Positions 7,331 through 14,772 are shown, counted from the stretch's first letter. The stretch is 20,913 bases of DNA from Candidatus Helarchaeota archaeon (GCA_013375405.1 JABXJU010000063.1:1-20913), one strand, 5' to 3'. A program made the numbers and translations. The notes: generated from the sequence alone by a model not told the origin.

Positions 7331-7681
7331 ATGAGTGAAACCACGATCATTTGGAAAAAATGTAAAAAATGCGGAAAACTGCAACACCCTGATCATATCC
7401 GATGTCTTCAATGTAAAAATACGACCTTTGATACCGTTGAATCTTCTGGAGATTGCACGCTTCTAACATATACCATTTTGAAGGCGCCCCCTGCCGAATA
7501 TCGCGATAAAAAAGCCTATGCTCTTGGTATTGTCGAATTCACTAATGGAGTACGGGCGTTGGGGCAACTTACGACTATAGAGAATCTTAAAGTTGGAATG
7601 AAATTAAAGCCTAAATTCGAAAAATTAACAGCTAATTTGGATGGACATGAAGTTTCGGGCATCAAATATGAGCCTTTATAA
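7331..7681 (+). CDS. DUF35 Zn-ribbon/OB-fold protein, thiolase partner
   Basis: The product has 116 residues from the ATG at 7331; an in-frame GTG at 7322 overlaps the thiolase stop and is less likely. The N-terminal rubredoxin-like zinc ribbon has Cys 11, 14, 25 and 28 (CKKCGKL, CLQCKN). It is followed by a DUF35 OB-fold (LTYTILKAPPAEY; ALGIVEFTNGVRALGQL; VGMKLKPKF). This is the DUF35/PF12172-PF01796 architecture at normal length. In archaea such proteins bridge thiolase and HMG-CoA synthase to channel acyl-CoA; in bacteria they pair with SCP2-type aldolases. No HMG-CoA synthase gene is present here, so this pair is probably not the mevalonate complex. The gene starts 5 bp after the thiolase stop and is almost certainly co-translated with it. 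Confidence 0.88.
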   Translation: MSETTIIWKKCKKCGKLQHPDHIRCLQCKNTTFDTVESSGDCTLLTYTILKAPPAEYRDKKAYALGIVEFTNGVRALGQLTTIENLKVGMKLKPKFEKLTANLDGHEVSGIKYEPL

Positions 7682-7701
7682 AATAATTAAGATGATTAAA
7701 A

Positions 7702-9378
7702 ATGTTTACAGAAGAAAAAATTAAAGAAATCGAGACTAAAAGAAAAGAATGGGAAGAAAAAATTTTAGATAAATTTTTAAAACGGGGAGAATTGAAAGAA
7801 AAATTTGAAACTCCCTCTGGAATTCCCCTAAAACAAGTATATACTCCCGAAGATATTAAAGATTTAGATTTTTTAGAAAATTTGGGCTTTCCAGGCGAGT
7901 ATCCTTTCATACGTGGTGTTTACCCTACAATGTATCGTGGACGTTTATGGACGATGCGCCAATACGCTGGATTTGCTGATGCCATCCAAACGAATAAACG
8001 CTTCAAATATTTGATTTCCCAAGGCCAGAAGGGACTTTCGGTTGCTTTTGATTTACCCACGCAAATGGGTTATACTTCTGACAATCCCCTTGCCCAAGGT
8101 GAGGTGGGGCGGGTCGGAGTCACTGTAAATTCGCTCAAAGATTTTGAATTAGTCTTTAAAGATATTCCATTGGATAAAGTTTCCACGAGCATGACGATTA
8201 ACGCGCCCACCACTGTCCTTTTGGCGATGTACATTGCAGTAGGTGAGAAACAATGCGTCCCTCCAGAAAAATTAACGGGGACAGTACAAAACGATATCCT
8301 TAAAGAATATGTTGCTAGGGGTGCATATATCTATCCTCCTAAACCAGCCTTGCGATTGGCTGCGGACGTGATTGAGTATTGTTCAAAGCAGTTACCGCGA
8401 TTTAACACTATTAGCATCTGTGGATATCATATGCGTGAGGCTGGCGCCAATGCCATTCAAGAAATTGCCTTCACCTTGGCGGATGGTATTGCATATATTG
8501 ACGAAGTACTCAAGCGCGGAATTGACATTGATGATTTTGCTCCTAGACTCTCCTTTATGTTTTGTACTCATCGACACTTTTTTGAAGAAGTCGCTAAATT
8601 GCGAACGGCCCGAAGATTGTGGGCAAACATTGTTAAAAAAAGGTTTAAAGCAAAAAATCCCAACTCCTTACGGTTACGTTTTCACACACAAACTATTGGG
8701 GGTGCTTTGACAGCACAACAACCCGAAGTAAATATAATCAGGGTCGCCATCCAAGCTCTTGCTGCAATACTGGGTGGCACACAATCCCTTCATACCTGTG
8801 GGGCAGATGAAGCTTTGGCCATTCCAACCGAAGATTCCGTACGACTTTCTTTACGAACCCAGCAAGTCCTTGCCCATGAGATGGGCGTTACGGATAGTGT
8901 AGATCCCCTCGGTGGCTCTTATCTAATTGAATACCTGACATCAAAGCTTGAAGAAGAAGCTATGAGATACATCAAAAAAATCGATGAAATGGGTGGAATG
9001 CCTATTGCAGTTGAAAAGGGCTATATCCAGAAAGAGATCGCAATTAATGCTTACCAGGACCAAAAAAAGATTGAAAATGGCGAGGTAAAAGTCATTGGAG
9101 TAAACCTACTAGAGATGAAGGAAGATTTGAAACTAAATCTCTTCCAGTTAGATGAGGGTGTCGAAAAGAAAACTATTGAAAATCTCAATGAATTAAAAAA
9201 AGTCCGCGATGAAAGCCTCATTAAAGCTAAATTGGAAGAATTGAGGAAAGTTGCTCAATCAGATGAAAATATAATGCCAATAATGATCGAAACCGTCAAG
9301 GCATACGCTACCATCCAGGAAATTTGCGATGTACTTCGGGATATCTTCGGTGTCTATAAAGCTCCCTCTCCTTTATAG
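7702..9378 (+). CDS. mcmA1: Methylmalonyl-CoA mutase large subunit, catalytic (N-terminal) domain
   Basis: The 558-residue product is a full acyl-CoA mutase TIM-barrel subunit without a B12-binding domain, the split form usual in archaea. Recognised blocks include YPTMYRGRLWTMRQYAGF, GLSVAFDLPTQMGY, STSMTINAP, GTVQNDILKEY, GYHMREAG, SLRLRFHTQT and GGTQSLHT. By alignment from memory to the Propionibacterium enzyme, Tyr88, Gln196, Arg206 and His243 match Tyr89, Gln197, Arg207 and His244. This favours methylmalonyl-CoA over isobutyryl-CoA, which uses Phe/Gln at the first and third sites. Reaction: succinyl-CoA to (R)-methylmalonyl-CoA, needing adenosylcobalamin on a separate subunit that is not in this window. 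Odd points: Cys366 replaces the conserved Asn of SLHTN, and SFMFCTHRHFFEE departs from the usual SFFFxxHNDFFEE. The gene lies 20 bp after the DUF35 gene. Confidence 0.93.
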   Translation: MFTEEKIKEIETKRKEWEEKILDKFLKRGELKEKFETPSGIPLKQVYTPEDIKDLDFLENLGFPGEYPFIRGVYPTMYRGRLWTMRQYAGFADAIQTNKRFKYLISQGQKGLSVAFDLPTQMGYTSDNPLAQGEVGRVGVTVNSLKDFELVFKDIPLDKVSTSMTINAPTTVLLAMYIAVGEKQCVPPEKLTGTVQNDILKEYVARGAYIYPPKPALRLAADVIEYCSKQLPRFNTISICGYHMREAGANAIQEIAFTLADGIAYIDEVLKRGIDIDDFAPRLSFMFCTHRHFFEEVAKLRTARRLWANIVKKRFKAKNPNSLRLRFHTQTIGGALTAQQPEVNIIRVAIQALAAILGGTQSLHTCGADEALAIPTEDSVRLSLRTQQVLAHEMGVTDSVDPLGGSYLIEYLTSKLEEEAMRYIKKIDEMGGMPIAVEKGYIQKEIAINAYQDQKKIENGEVKVIGVNLLEMKEDLKLNLFQLDEGVEKKTIENLNELKKVRDESLIKAKLEELRKVAQSDENIMPIMIETVKAYATIQEICDVLRDIFGVYKAPSPL

Positions 9379-9380
9379 AA

Positions 9381-10103
9381 ATGAGATGCTACCAATTAAT
9401 GACAATCCATAAATTTCCTTTGGATAAATTAAATCCTGAAGTTCAAACGTGGTTTCGCCTCATAGATCAGGCTCGTCGAACCCCAGAAGGAGAATTGGTT
9501 CCTTCTTTTTTAGAAATAATAAATCAGATAGCTACTGAATTAGACGAATTTTTCAAACAGAAATCAAATCCAAAAAACCTGAAGTCCATTTTCGTGGGAA
9601 TTTCCGTTATATCTTACCTAAATGAAAGATATGCGATCGAAAAAATAATGATGTTTGCCAAGGGGCGCTATCGAGTTTCTATACCTGCTCCTCCTGAATT
9701 AATTTCCCAATTATTAGAGAAGTTTTCGGACCGTCTTATTACCTCTATTCTAGACAAAAAGATTAAAACGATCGGAAAATCGATGATATACGTTCTTAAA
9801 AAAGACTTAGAAGCCGCCCGAGATGCTTGCATTCCTTTAATTCAAAATTTTAAAGAAGGATTCGCCAATTCGAATCTGACACTTTTAGAACTAATCTTTT
9901 ACGCCCTTCTCCGAAATGATATCATTTCTATTATTATAACTAATCTAAATGCTTATCAAACGGAGTATGCACGTAACCCGCTCGCTATCTATTTCTCTAT
10001 TTTAAAAAATATAGTTAATGATATTCAAGCAATTCACACTCGAAGAAAATCGTATCTTCAAGGTCTCTGGAACCTGTTCAATACTCTTTCCCAGTTAGAA
10101 TGA
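9381..10103 (+). CDS. Hypothetical alpha-helical protein at end of the acyl-CoA operon
   Basis: The product has 240 residues, with the ATG 2 bp after the mutase stop; an internal ATG at 9399 is an alternative. I do not recognise a family. It looks soluble and mostly helical, with amphipathic stretches such as SFLEIINQIATELDEFF and PPELISQLLEKFSDRLI, and a long basic helix KSMIYVLKKDLEAARDA. No membrane segment, Cys cluster or nucleotide-binding motif is visible. Tight spacing suggests co-transcription with thiolase, DUF35 and mutase, so it might act in the same pathway. It shows no likeness to the B12-binding subunit or to the MeaB/ArgK GTPase one might expect there. It converges on the DUF998 array with a 33-bp gap. 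Confidence 0.65.
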   Translation: MRCYQLMTIHKFPLDKLNPEVQTWFRLIDQARRTPEGELVPSFLEIINQIATELDEFFKQKSNPKNLKSIFVGISVISYLNERYAIEKIMMFAKGRYRVSIPAPPELISQLLEKFSDRLITSILDKKIKTIGKSMIYVLKKDLEAARDACIPLIQNFKEGFANSNLTLLELIFYALLRNDIISIIITNLNAYQTEYARNPLAIYFSILKNIVNDIQAIHTRRKSYLQGLWNLFNTLSQLE

Positions 10104-10136
10104 ACTTATTAAAGCAGCATTTATTCAGAGGATTTC

Positions 10137-10862
10137 TTATGCCCTTTTTACTTGCGTTTCTGCATGCCGTAATATGAACAGATTCCAAGTAACCATCCAT
10201 GGTAAAGTTGAGAGATATGATGTCCATTCCATTAATTTCTGAAACTGCGGTAAGACAATAAAAATAATTGGAGTAACTACTCCGAAGATAGTCGGTACAA
10301 CTATTCCATAAACTCCCAACACATAACTATACGGCTTGGGAACAAAAGGTTGCTCCATAATTGTAATTCTCAATCCTATTAGAATGATGCCTAAATTGAT
10401 AGATGAGGTGAGAAGCACCGCAAAAATATAATGTAACCCGAAATCTCGATCTACGCTAAAAATCCCAAGTCCCATCATTGATATTCCTCCAATTATCATA
10501 AGGAAAAAACCCAATCCCATTACTCGATAGCGCATCCGTGGAGATGCTGGAAGGACCTCTGAGATCCGAGGAGTTGGGGTAATATTCTTCCTCAAATAAA
10601 GATTTATTGGTATGATTAACAACCCAGAACCAAAAAAAGATATGTCAAATAAGATTGGAACAGGTGTAAAATTATGATTTCCAAGGTCGCTTATCCAATT
10701 ATTCATAATTGTAAACCCTGGACCTAGCAGAACTGCAACAGTTATTGCGCTAATTCCAAAACCGAAAAATACTACCATCGCTGCATAACCGCAAAATCGA
10801 ATGGTCCCCGGTGCTATAAGTTTTTCATACGCACGATTTATCCAGGATTGGTCCTTCTGCAT
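10137..10862 (-). CDS. DUF998 family membrane protein, array copy 4
   Basis: The 241-residue product has six predicted membrane segments and is the last of four paralogues. Shared landmarks are an N-terminal SWINRAYEKLIAPGTIRFCG, then a first membrane helix, MNNWISDLGNHNFTPVPILFD, an RxMGLGFFLMIIGG helix, GIFSVDRDFGLHYIFA and a C-terminal LRHAE. NWISDLG with a downstream DR..LH is the DUF998 signature; the family is uncharacterised. I chose the ATG at 10862 because GGAG lies 8 nt upstream and the resulting N-terminus matches the paralogues. An ATG at 10898 would overlap the previous gene. Its ribosome binding site lies in the 25-bp gap after copy 3. It ends in convergence with the hypothetical gene at 10103. 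Confidence 0.78.
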   Translation of the reverse strand: MQKDQSWINRAYEKLIAPGTIRFCGYAAMVVFFGFGISAITVAVLLGPGFTIMNNWISDLGNHNFTPVPILFDISFFGSGLLIIPINLYLRKNITPTPRISEVLPASPRMRYRVMGLGFFLMIIGGISMMGLGIFSVDRDFGLHYIFAVLLTSSINLGIILIGLRITIMEQPFVPKPYSYVLGVYGIVVPTIFGVVTPIIFIVLPQFQKLMEWTSYLSTLPWMVTWNLFILRHAETQVKRA

Positions 10863-10887
10863 AATCTTTCTCCAACAGTATTTGAAA

Positions 10888-11634
10888 TTATTTTTCATTT
10901 AACAGTTTTTCCGCATGTCTCATGGCAAAAAAAGATATTGGCAACATCCACGCCATAAGTGCGAAGAAAATTACCCATTCCATTAATTTTTCGAGCGGAG
11001 TTCCCCAAAGTAAATGATACCCTGCAAAACCTCCAATTATAAAAAGCCCATGCACTCCATAGACGCCTAATATATAGTTAAATGGCTTAGGTACGATAAC
11101 GGGATCTGTAATCATAAATGCCAATCCTAGAAAAATCGCTCCAAATGCAAAGGAACCGAAAAGGAGTACAGAGAATGGAAAGTGTAACCCGAAACTTCGG
11201 TCCTCGGAGAATATTCCGACGCATATCATTGAAAACGAGCCCAAACAGTTCAAAAAGAAACCCAGCTCCGTTAATCTATAAGTCCATCGATGTGGAATTG
11301 GAAAATCTCCAGCGTCACGAGGAATAGGAGCTAAATGTTTCTCCAAATACAAGTGGAATGGCACCAATAATATTCCTGTACCAATTAACATCGTGTCTAA
11401 AAGGAAAGGGGCTGGGGTATATTTGTAACTTCCCATATCACTTATCCAATTGTTCCAAATGGTATAAGGTTCTAAATCAATAGGACCTGGCGGTAAAGCA
11501 ACAATTATCGCCGTAATAAATAGCCCAAAAAAAAGGATCAATGCAGTATAGCCACAAATTTTTATGGTTTTGGGCGTAGTGAGTTTTTCATACATTTTAT
11601 TTACCCAATTTTGTTCAATATCTTCCATTTTCAT
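10888..11634 (-). CDS. DUF998 family membrane protein, array copy 3
   Basis: The 248-residue product has six predicted membrane helices. It carries the array hallmarks: NWVNKMYEKLTTPKTIKICG before helix 1, WNNWISDMGSYKYTPAPFLLD, HLAPIPRDAGDFPIPHRWTY in the loop after helix 2, GIFSEDRSFGLHFPFS and a C-terminal AMRHAEKLLNEK. The ATG at 11634 has GAGGA 7 nt upstream; an upstream in-frame ATG at 11697 would overlap copy 2 by 32 nt and lacks such support. Asp of ISDMG and the DR..LH set are kept, so any site formed by these residues is intact. The conserved short helix before the membrane domain (W-V-N-x-x-Y-x-K-L) is a feature of this array and may be a protein-contact element. No function is known for the family. 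Confidence 0.78.
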   Translation of the reverse strand: MKMEDIEQNWVNKMYEKLTTPKTIKICGYTALILFFGLFITAIIVALPPGPIDLEPYTIWNNWISDMGSYKYTPAPFLLDTMLIGTGILLVPFHLYLEKHLAPIPRDAGDFPIPHRWTYRLTELGFFLNCLGSFSMICVGIFSEDRSFGLHFPFSVLLFGSFAFGAIFLGLAFMITDPVIVPKPFNYILGVYGVHGLFIIGGFAGYHLLWGTPLEKLMEWVIFFALMAWMLPISFFAMRHAEKLLNEK

Positions 11635-11665
11635 ATATCTTTCCTCATCTATTTTAGTTAATAAT

Positions 11666-12391
11666 TTAATTTTCACTGTGAAGTCGTTTCTCAGCATGTC
11701 TCAGAGTAAATAGAAACACTGGAATCACGAAGACCATAATACTCCATAAAAGTCCCCACTCTCTGAGTGGATTTGAATCAATTAAGTTTAAAACTGTCAT
11801 AAACAGTGGTGCACCTATCCCTATTGGTCCAATTATAAAGTTGTAGGGTCTAGGTACGATCTCTCTTGAAATCAATAGAGTAAATCCAAAGAACAGCGTC
11901 CCAAGCATGAAGAAACCAAACGTAAGCTCCGAAAAAATCATATGTAAATCGAAATAATTCCGATCACCGCTGAAAATACCAACAAAGATATAGAAAAAAT
12001 TTCCTAAAAATGTTGTGAAAAACGCAAGACTCATTCCCCGGTATACCATACGGTGTGGTACAGACGCAAGGTCTTCTGGTGTGCGTGGAATGGGCGCAAT
12101 ATATCTCTCTTGATAGAAAATAAACGGCATAGACAATATCCCCGCTATTCCACATGCGATATCATAAAGAAATGGCGCAGGGGTATGTTCAATGCTGCCG
12201 AGATCTGAGATCCAATTGTCCCAAACCGTATACCCATCAGGGTCTAGTGTAGCAGCGATGATTACTCCTATAATTAGTAATCCCAAGTACCCAATCATAA
12301 CGCCATATCCACAGAATTTAATTGCCTTGGGCGATGTTAATTTATTATATGCACGATTTACCCAGTTTGATTTTGATTCCTTTTGTTCCAT
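11666..12391 (-). CDS. DUF998 family membrane protein, array copy 2
   Basis: The 241-residue product has six predicted membrane helices. Landmarks are NWVNRAYNKLTSPKAIKFCG, WDNWISDLGSIEHTPAPFLYD, YIAPIPRTPEDLASVPHRMVY, GIFSGDRNYFDLHMIFS and LRHAEKRLHSEN. A strong ribosome binding site (GGTGGAG) lies 5 nt before the ATG at 12391. The loop after helix 2 holds an IAPIPR element also found in copies 1 and 3 and in degenerate form in copy 4 (NITPTPR). Gaps to the neighbours are 57 bp upstream and 31 bp downstream, consistent with one transcript read from 13195 down to 10137, each gene with its own ribosome binding site. The family is uncharacterised. Confidence 0.78.
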   Translation of the reverse strand: MEQKESKSNWVNRAYNKLTSPKAIKFCGYGVMIGYLGLLIIGVIIAATLDPDGYTVWDNWISDLGSIEHTPAPFLYDIACGIAGILSMPFIFYQERYIAPIPRTPEDLASVPHRMVYRGMSLAFFTTFLGNFFYIFVGIFSGDRNYFDLHMIFSELTFGFFMLGTLFFGFTLLISREIVPRPYNFIIGPIGIGAPLFMTVLNLIDSNPLREWGLLWSIMVFVIPVFLFTLRHAEKRLHSEN

Positions 12392-12448
12392 CTTACTCCA
12401 CCACTAAAACTAATATCCCTTCATTAAAACAATTCACCTTGCAGAAGG

Positions 12449-13195
12449 TCACTTTTCGTTATGTAATTGTCTTTCAATATGGCGTAGAGTGAATATTGCC
12501 AGTGGTATCAACCACGCTAAGATTGCCCAGAGCAAAAACCATTCCAGGAACTCATAAGTTACACCCTCTAAGCCAGTGAGATTCAATATCGCAACCGTTA
12601 TTGGTCCAACTACACCCCAGATCCCGAGAGGATAATTATAGGGTTTGGGAATGAGTGGTTGTCGCACAAAAATAATTGCAAATCCCAAGAAAAGTGCAGC
12701 AAATGCGAATCCTCCAAAAGTCGCATATGAGCAAATATTATGCATCTCGATACCCCTTACCTCACCTCGATCAGCACTGAAAATTCCAACACCAATATAA
12801 AAAATACTACCGAGCAAACTGAAAAAAAAGCCAGTCCCTGTCAATCTATAGCTCCAGCGGTGCGGCGCAGGGAGATCTTCCGCCTTACGAGGTATTGGGG
12901 CGATGTGCTTTTCTAAATATAAACTTAATGGGATGGTCAATGTTCCTGCAAATATACACGCGAGATCATATAGTATAGGAACAGGGGTAGTATCACTACT
13001 TCCAAGGGCACTAATATAATGGGTTGTTACAGAATAGCCTGAAGGCCCTAGTATCGCTGCAACCAAAACTCCAATAGATACCAAACCGAGATAAAGTACT
13101 AAAACTAATAAACCAGAATATTTAACAGTTTTTGGTGCGGTTAATTTGTTATAAGCACGCTCTACCCAATTTGTTTCCGCCTTCGCTTTTTCCAT
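12449..13195 (-). CDS. DUF998 family membrane protein, array copy 1 (promoter-proximal, most divergent)
   Basis: The 248-residue product has six predicted membrane helices and is the first gene of the array. It shares NWVERAYNKLTAPKTVKYSG, HIAPIPRKAEDLPAPHRWSY and LRHIERQLHNEK with its paralogues. The signature is altered: THYISALGSSDTTPVPILYD replaces the conserved Asp of NWISDLG with Ala, and the DR..LH segment carries extra residues (SADRGEVRGIEMHN). This copy may therefore have lost or changed the activity of the others. A very strong ribosome binding site (GGAGGA, 8 nt before the ATG at 13195) and an AT-rich promoter shared with the divergent nitrilase gene lie upstream. Confidence 0.78.
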   Translation of the reverse strand: MEKAKAETNWVERAYNKLTAPKTVKYSGLLVLVLYLGLVSIGVLVAAILGPSGYSVTTHYISALGSSDTTPVPILYDLACIFAGTLTIPLSLYLEKHIAPIPRKAEDLPAPHRWSYRLTGTGFFFSLLGSIFYIGVGIFSADRGEVRGIEMHNICSYATFGGFAFAALFLGFAIIFVRQPLIPKPYNYPLGIWGVVGPITVAILNLTGLEGVTYEFLEWFLLWAILAWLIPLAIFTLRHIERQLHNEK

Positions 13196-13247
13196 TACAA
13201 ATTCCTCCGTAATTCATTTTAAAAATGAAATTTACTATCTATTCTTT

Positions 13248-13265
13248 TTTAAATAAATAAATATT
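13248..13265. promoter_or_regulatory. TATA-rich divergent promoter
   Basis: TTTAAATAAATAAATATT lies about 26 bp before the ATG at 13276, which lacks a ribosome binding site. This fits a leaderless plus-strand transcript. On the minus strand the same tract would start transcription near 13228, giving a short leader carrying the GGAGGA site of DUF998 copy 1. Between them, an imperfect palindrome at about 13213-13232 (ATTCATTTTAAAAATGAAAT) could be an operator. All of this is inferred from position. Confidence 0.45.
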
Positions 13266-13275
13266 ATGTTAGACT

Positions 13276-14112
13276 ATGAAGGAATTCACGCTTGGTTTAG
13301 TTCAAATGCAAATAATAAATTGCATGACCATGGCCGATAAGGAGCGAAATCTTAAAAAAGCATTTGAAATGATCGAATCTGCCTATAAGTTAGATGCTGA
13401 CCTTGTCTGTCTTCCCGAATTTTTTTCGGTCGGTAGTTGGCTCTCTGTTGGAAAACCCGCACAACTCGTTGAACCCTTCGAAGGTCCAACTAACCAGCAA
13501 CTCTTAAAATTGTCAGAAGAGTTCGGAATTCTTATTGTACCAGGTTCTTCTCCCACTCTGAAAGAGGAGAAAATTTATAATATGGGGGCTTTTATAACGC
13601 CAAAAGAGATCGCAGGAACATATGTGAGAGCATATGATCGCCCAGAATATTATTCTTTGGGATCAGAATTTCCCATATTCAAAACGAAATTAGGCAAAAT
13701 TGGCGTAATTATTTGTGGTGATATCTTCGTTCCCGAAATAGCACGAAATTTTAGTGATCATGGTGTGGAACTCATTTTAAATCCCACTATGAATGCGGTC
13801 ATGTATTATGATAGGTTTATGGCAGCGGCTCGGTCTCGCGCATACGAAAATTTTGTTTTTGTCGCCCAAGTTGATCCAATTGGAAACCATCCTGCTTGGG
13901 GTGAGATGATTGGGGGAAGTACCGTGTTTAATCCTGAAGGATTGATTGTTCAAAAAGCAGCAGTAAAGGAAGAAACCGTGCTTATTACTAAAATTCACCC
14001 CAAATTAAAAATTATGAAAATTGATTGGAATGCAGGACGGGATTTCTATCATGTAGCTCTCCAGTCAGTTATTTCCAGAATGAATTTTGTTGAGATTGAC
14101 TGTAAATCTTGA
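13276..14112 (+). CDS. Nitrilase-superfamily carbon-nitrogen hydrolase with Lys-to-Arg triad change
   Basis: The 278-residue product is the normal length for the CN_hydrolase (PF00795) superfamily. It starts with FTLGLVQMQ and has Glu48 in VCLPEFF (triad Glu), a Glu at 124 before the SLGSEFPIF turn, Cys147 in GVIICGDIFVPE (triad nucleophile) and ARSRAYENFVFVAQ near 185. The segment that normally reads YRKxHL is GTYVRAYDRPEY here, so Arg118 stands where the catalytic Lys is expected. The family hydrolyses amides, ureides or nitriles; the substrate cannot be told from sequence. The Arg could mean altered or lost activity. The product is soluble. No ribosome binding site precedes the ATG, consistent with a leaderless message from the TATA tract at 13248-13265. 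It is divergent from the DUF998 array. Confidence 0.85.
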   Translation: MKEFTLGLVQMQIINCMTMADKERNLKKAFEMIESAYKLDADLVCLPEFFSVGSWLSVGKPAQLVEPFEGPTNQQLLKLSEEFGILIVPGSSPTLKEEKIYNMGAFITPKEIAGTYVRAYDRPEYYSLGSEFPIFKTKLGKIGVIICGDIFVPEIARNFSDHGVELILNPTMNAVMYYDRFMAAARSRAYENFVFVAQVDPIGNHPAWGEMIGGSTVFNPEGLIVQKAAVKEETVLITKIHPKLKIMKIDWNAGRDFYHVALQSVISRMNFVEIDCKS

Positions 14113-14190
14113 AATAGTATGATGAGATATTCTCAAAAATAATTAAATCTAACAAAATGAATGACTATATTTTTATTAAGAATTTAATGA

Positions 14191-14694
14191 TTAACCAAAA
14201 TATCTAAAACTCTCTTTATCGAATTCCTTTACCCGATCTATCTGCCACCCTTTTTGCGGATCATAATTGGGGGGCGCATAAATCAAAGGTAAATTCGAAA
14301 AGTAGGCCCCAATTCCTTTTGTAGCGAGAATAACGATGGGGTGCTTTGGATCTTGAAATACATTTTTGCTAACTTCAAGAGTGATTACTCGGCACTGGCG
14401 TTCATTTAAAAACCCTAGAGAGTGGAGATACTCATGGAGGAGAATATGATATACGTAGGCTATAACAACCTCATCGGGTTGTTCATCTAGGATTACATGT
14501 AGCGGATCTACATTCATTAATATCATTGTTCCCCCAGAAAAGAACATACCCCCAATAAAACTTCCATGATACATTCCCATCGACACGAGCCCTAAACTTA
14601 AACCCGCTCGATGGCGTCCTATCTCCTTCTCAATATCACGTTTTACCCGTTCAAAAATATCGGGCATTTTTTTTCGTAATTCTCGCAGATTCAT
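14191..14694 (-). CDS. Small HExxH putative zinc metallopeptidase-like protein
   Basis: The 167-residue product has one clear motif, LLHEYLHSLGFLNERQCR at about 86-103, giving HExxHxxGxxxE. This is a zinc-binding HExxH helix followed by the Gly turn and a Glu as possible third ligand, between the gluzincin and metzincin patterns. Before it lies a glycine- and methionine-rich strand region (SMGMYHGSFIGGMFFSGG, then TMILMNVDPLHVIL) like the edge strand of minimal metallopeptidases. No signal peptide is visible, so it is probably cytoplasmic. It sits 78 bp downstream of cdhE on the same strand, but a T-rich terminator and an AT-rich promoter-like segment lie between, so it may be transcribed separately. 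The family is not recognised; peptidase activity is inferred from the motif only. Confidence 0.65.
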   Translation of the reverse strand: MNLRELRKKMPDIFERVKRDIEKEIGRHRAGLSLGLVSMGMYHGSFIGGMFFSGGTMILMNVDPLHVILDEQPDEVVIAYVYHILLHEYLHSLGFLNERQCRVITLEVSKNVFQDPKHPIVILATKGIGAYFSNLPLIYAPPNYDPQKGWQIDRVKEFDKESFRYFG

Positions 14695-14730
14695 TAATTA
14701 AAAAAATGTTATCTTTGAATTTAAATTTTA

Positions 14731-14743
14731 TCACAAAATGTGA
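14731..14743. promoter_or_regulatory. Short palindrome upstream of the HExxH gene
   Basis: TCACA-AAA-TGTGA has five-base perfect arms. It lies just upstream, in the minus-strand sense, of an ATTTAAAT-like TATA candidate at about 14719-14726 and the gene start at 14694. This suggests an activator or repressor site, but the arms are short. Confidence 0.25.
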
Positions 14744-14747
14744 CTTT

Positions 14748-14764
14748 AAAAAAATAAAAAAAAA
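14748..14764 (-). terminator. Oligo-T terminator of the cdh operon
   Basis: Directly after the cdhE stop (14773-14775) the minus-strand transcript would carry T9-A-T7. This is the form of archaeal intrinsic terminators and marks the probable end of the cdhA-B-C-D-E transcript. Confidence 0.55.
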
Positions 14765-14772
14765 GTTTGAAC

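Noticed and set aside
6162..7681. Mevalonate-pathway thiolase/HMG-CoA synthase/DUF35 operon
   Set aside because: There is no HMG-CoA synthase gene, and the thiolase lacks the nucleophilic Cys.
10104..10136. Possible terminator or small RNA in the convergent gap
   Set aside because: Only 33 bp with no stem and no T-run; nothing supportable.
11666..11697. Overlap of DUF998 genes through upstream start codons
   Set aside because: Internal ATGs with proper ribosome binding sites (11634, 10862) give N-termini that match the paralogues, so the genes do not overlap.
14113..14190. Hairpin GAGA-TAT-TCTC after the nitrilase gene as a terminator
   Set aside because: Four-base arms without an adjacent T-run are too weak to call.
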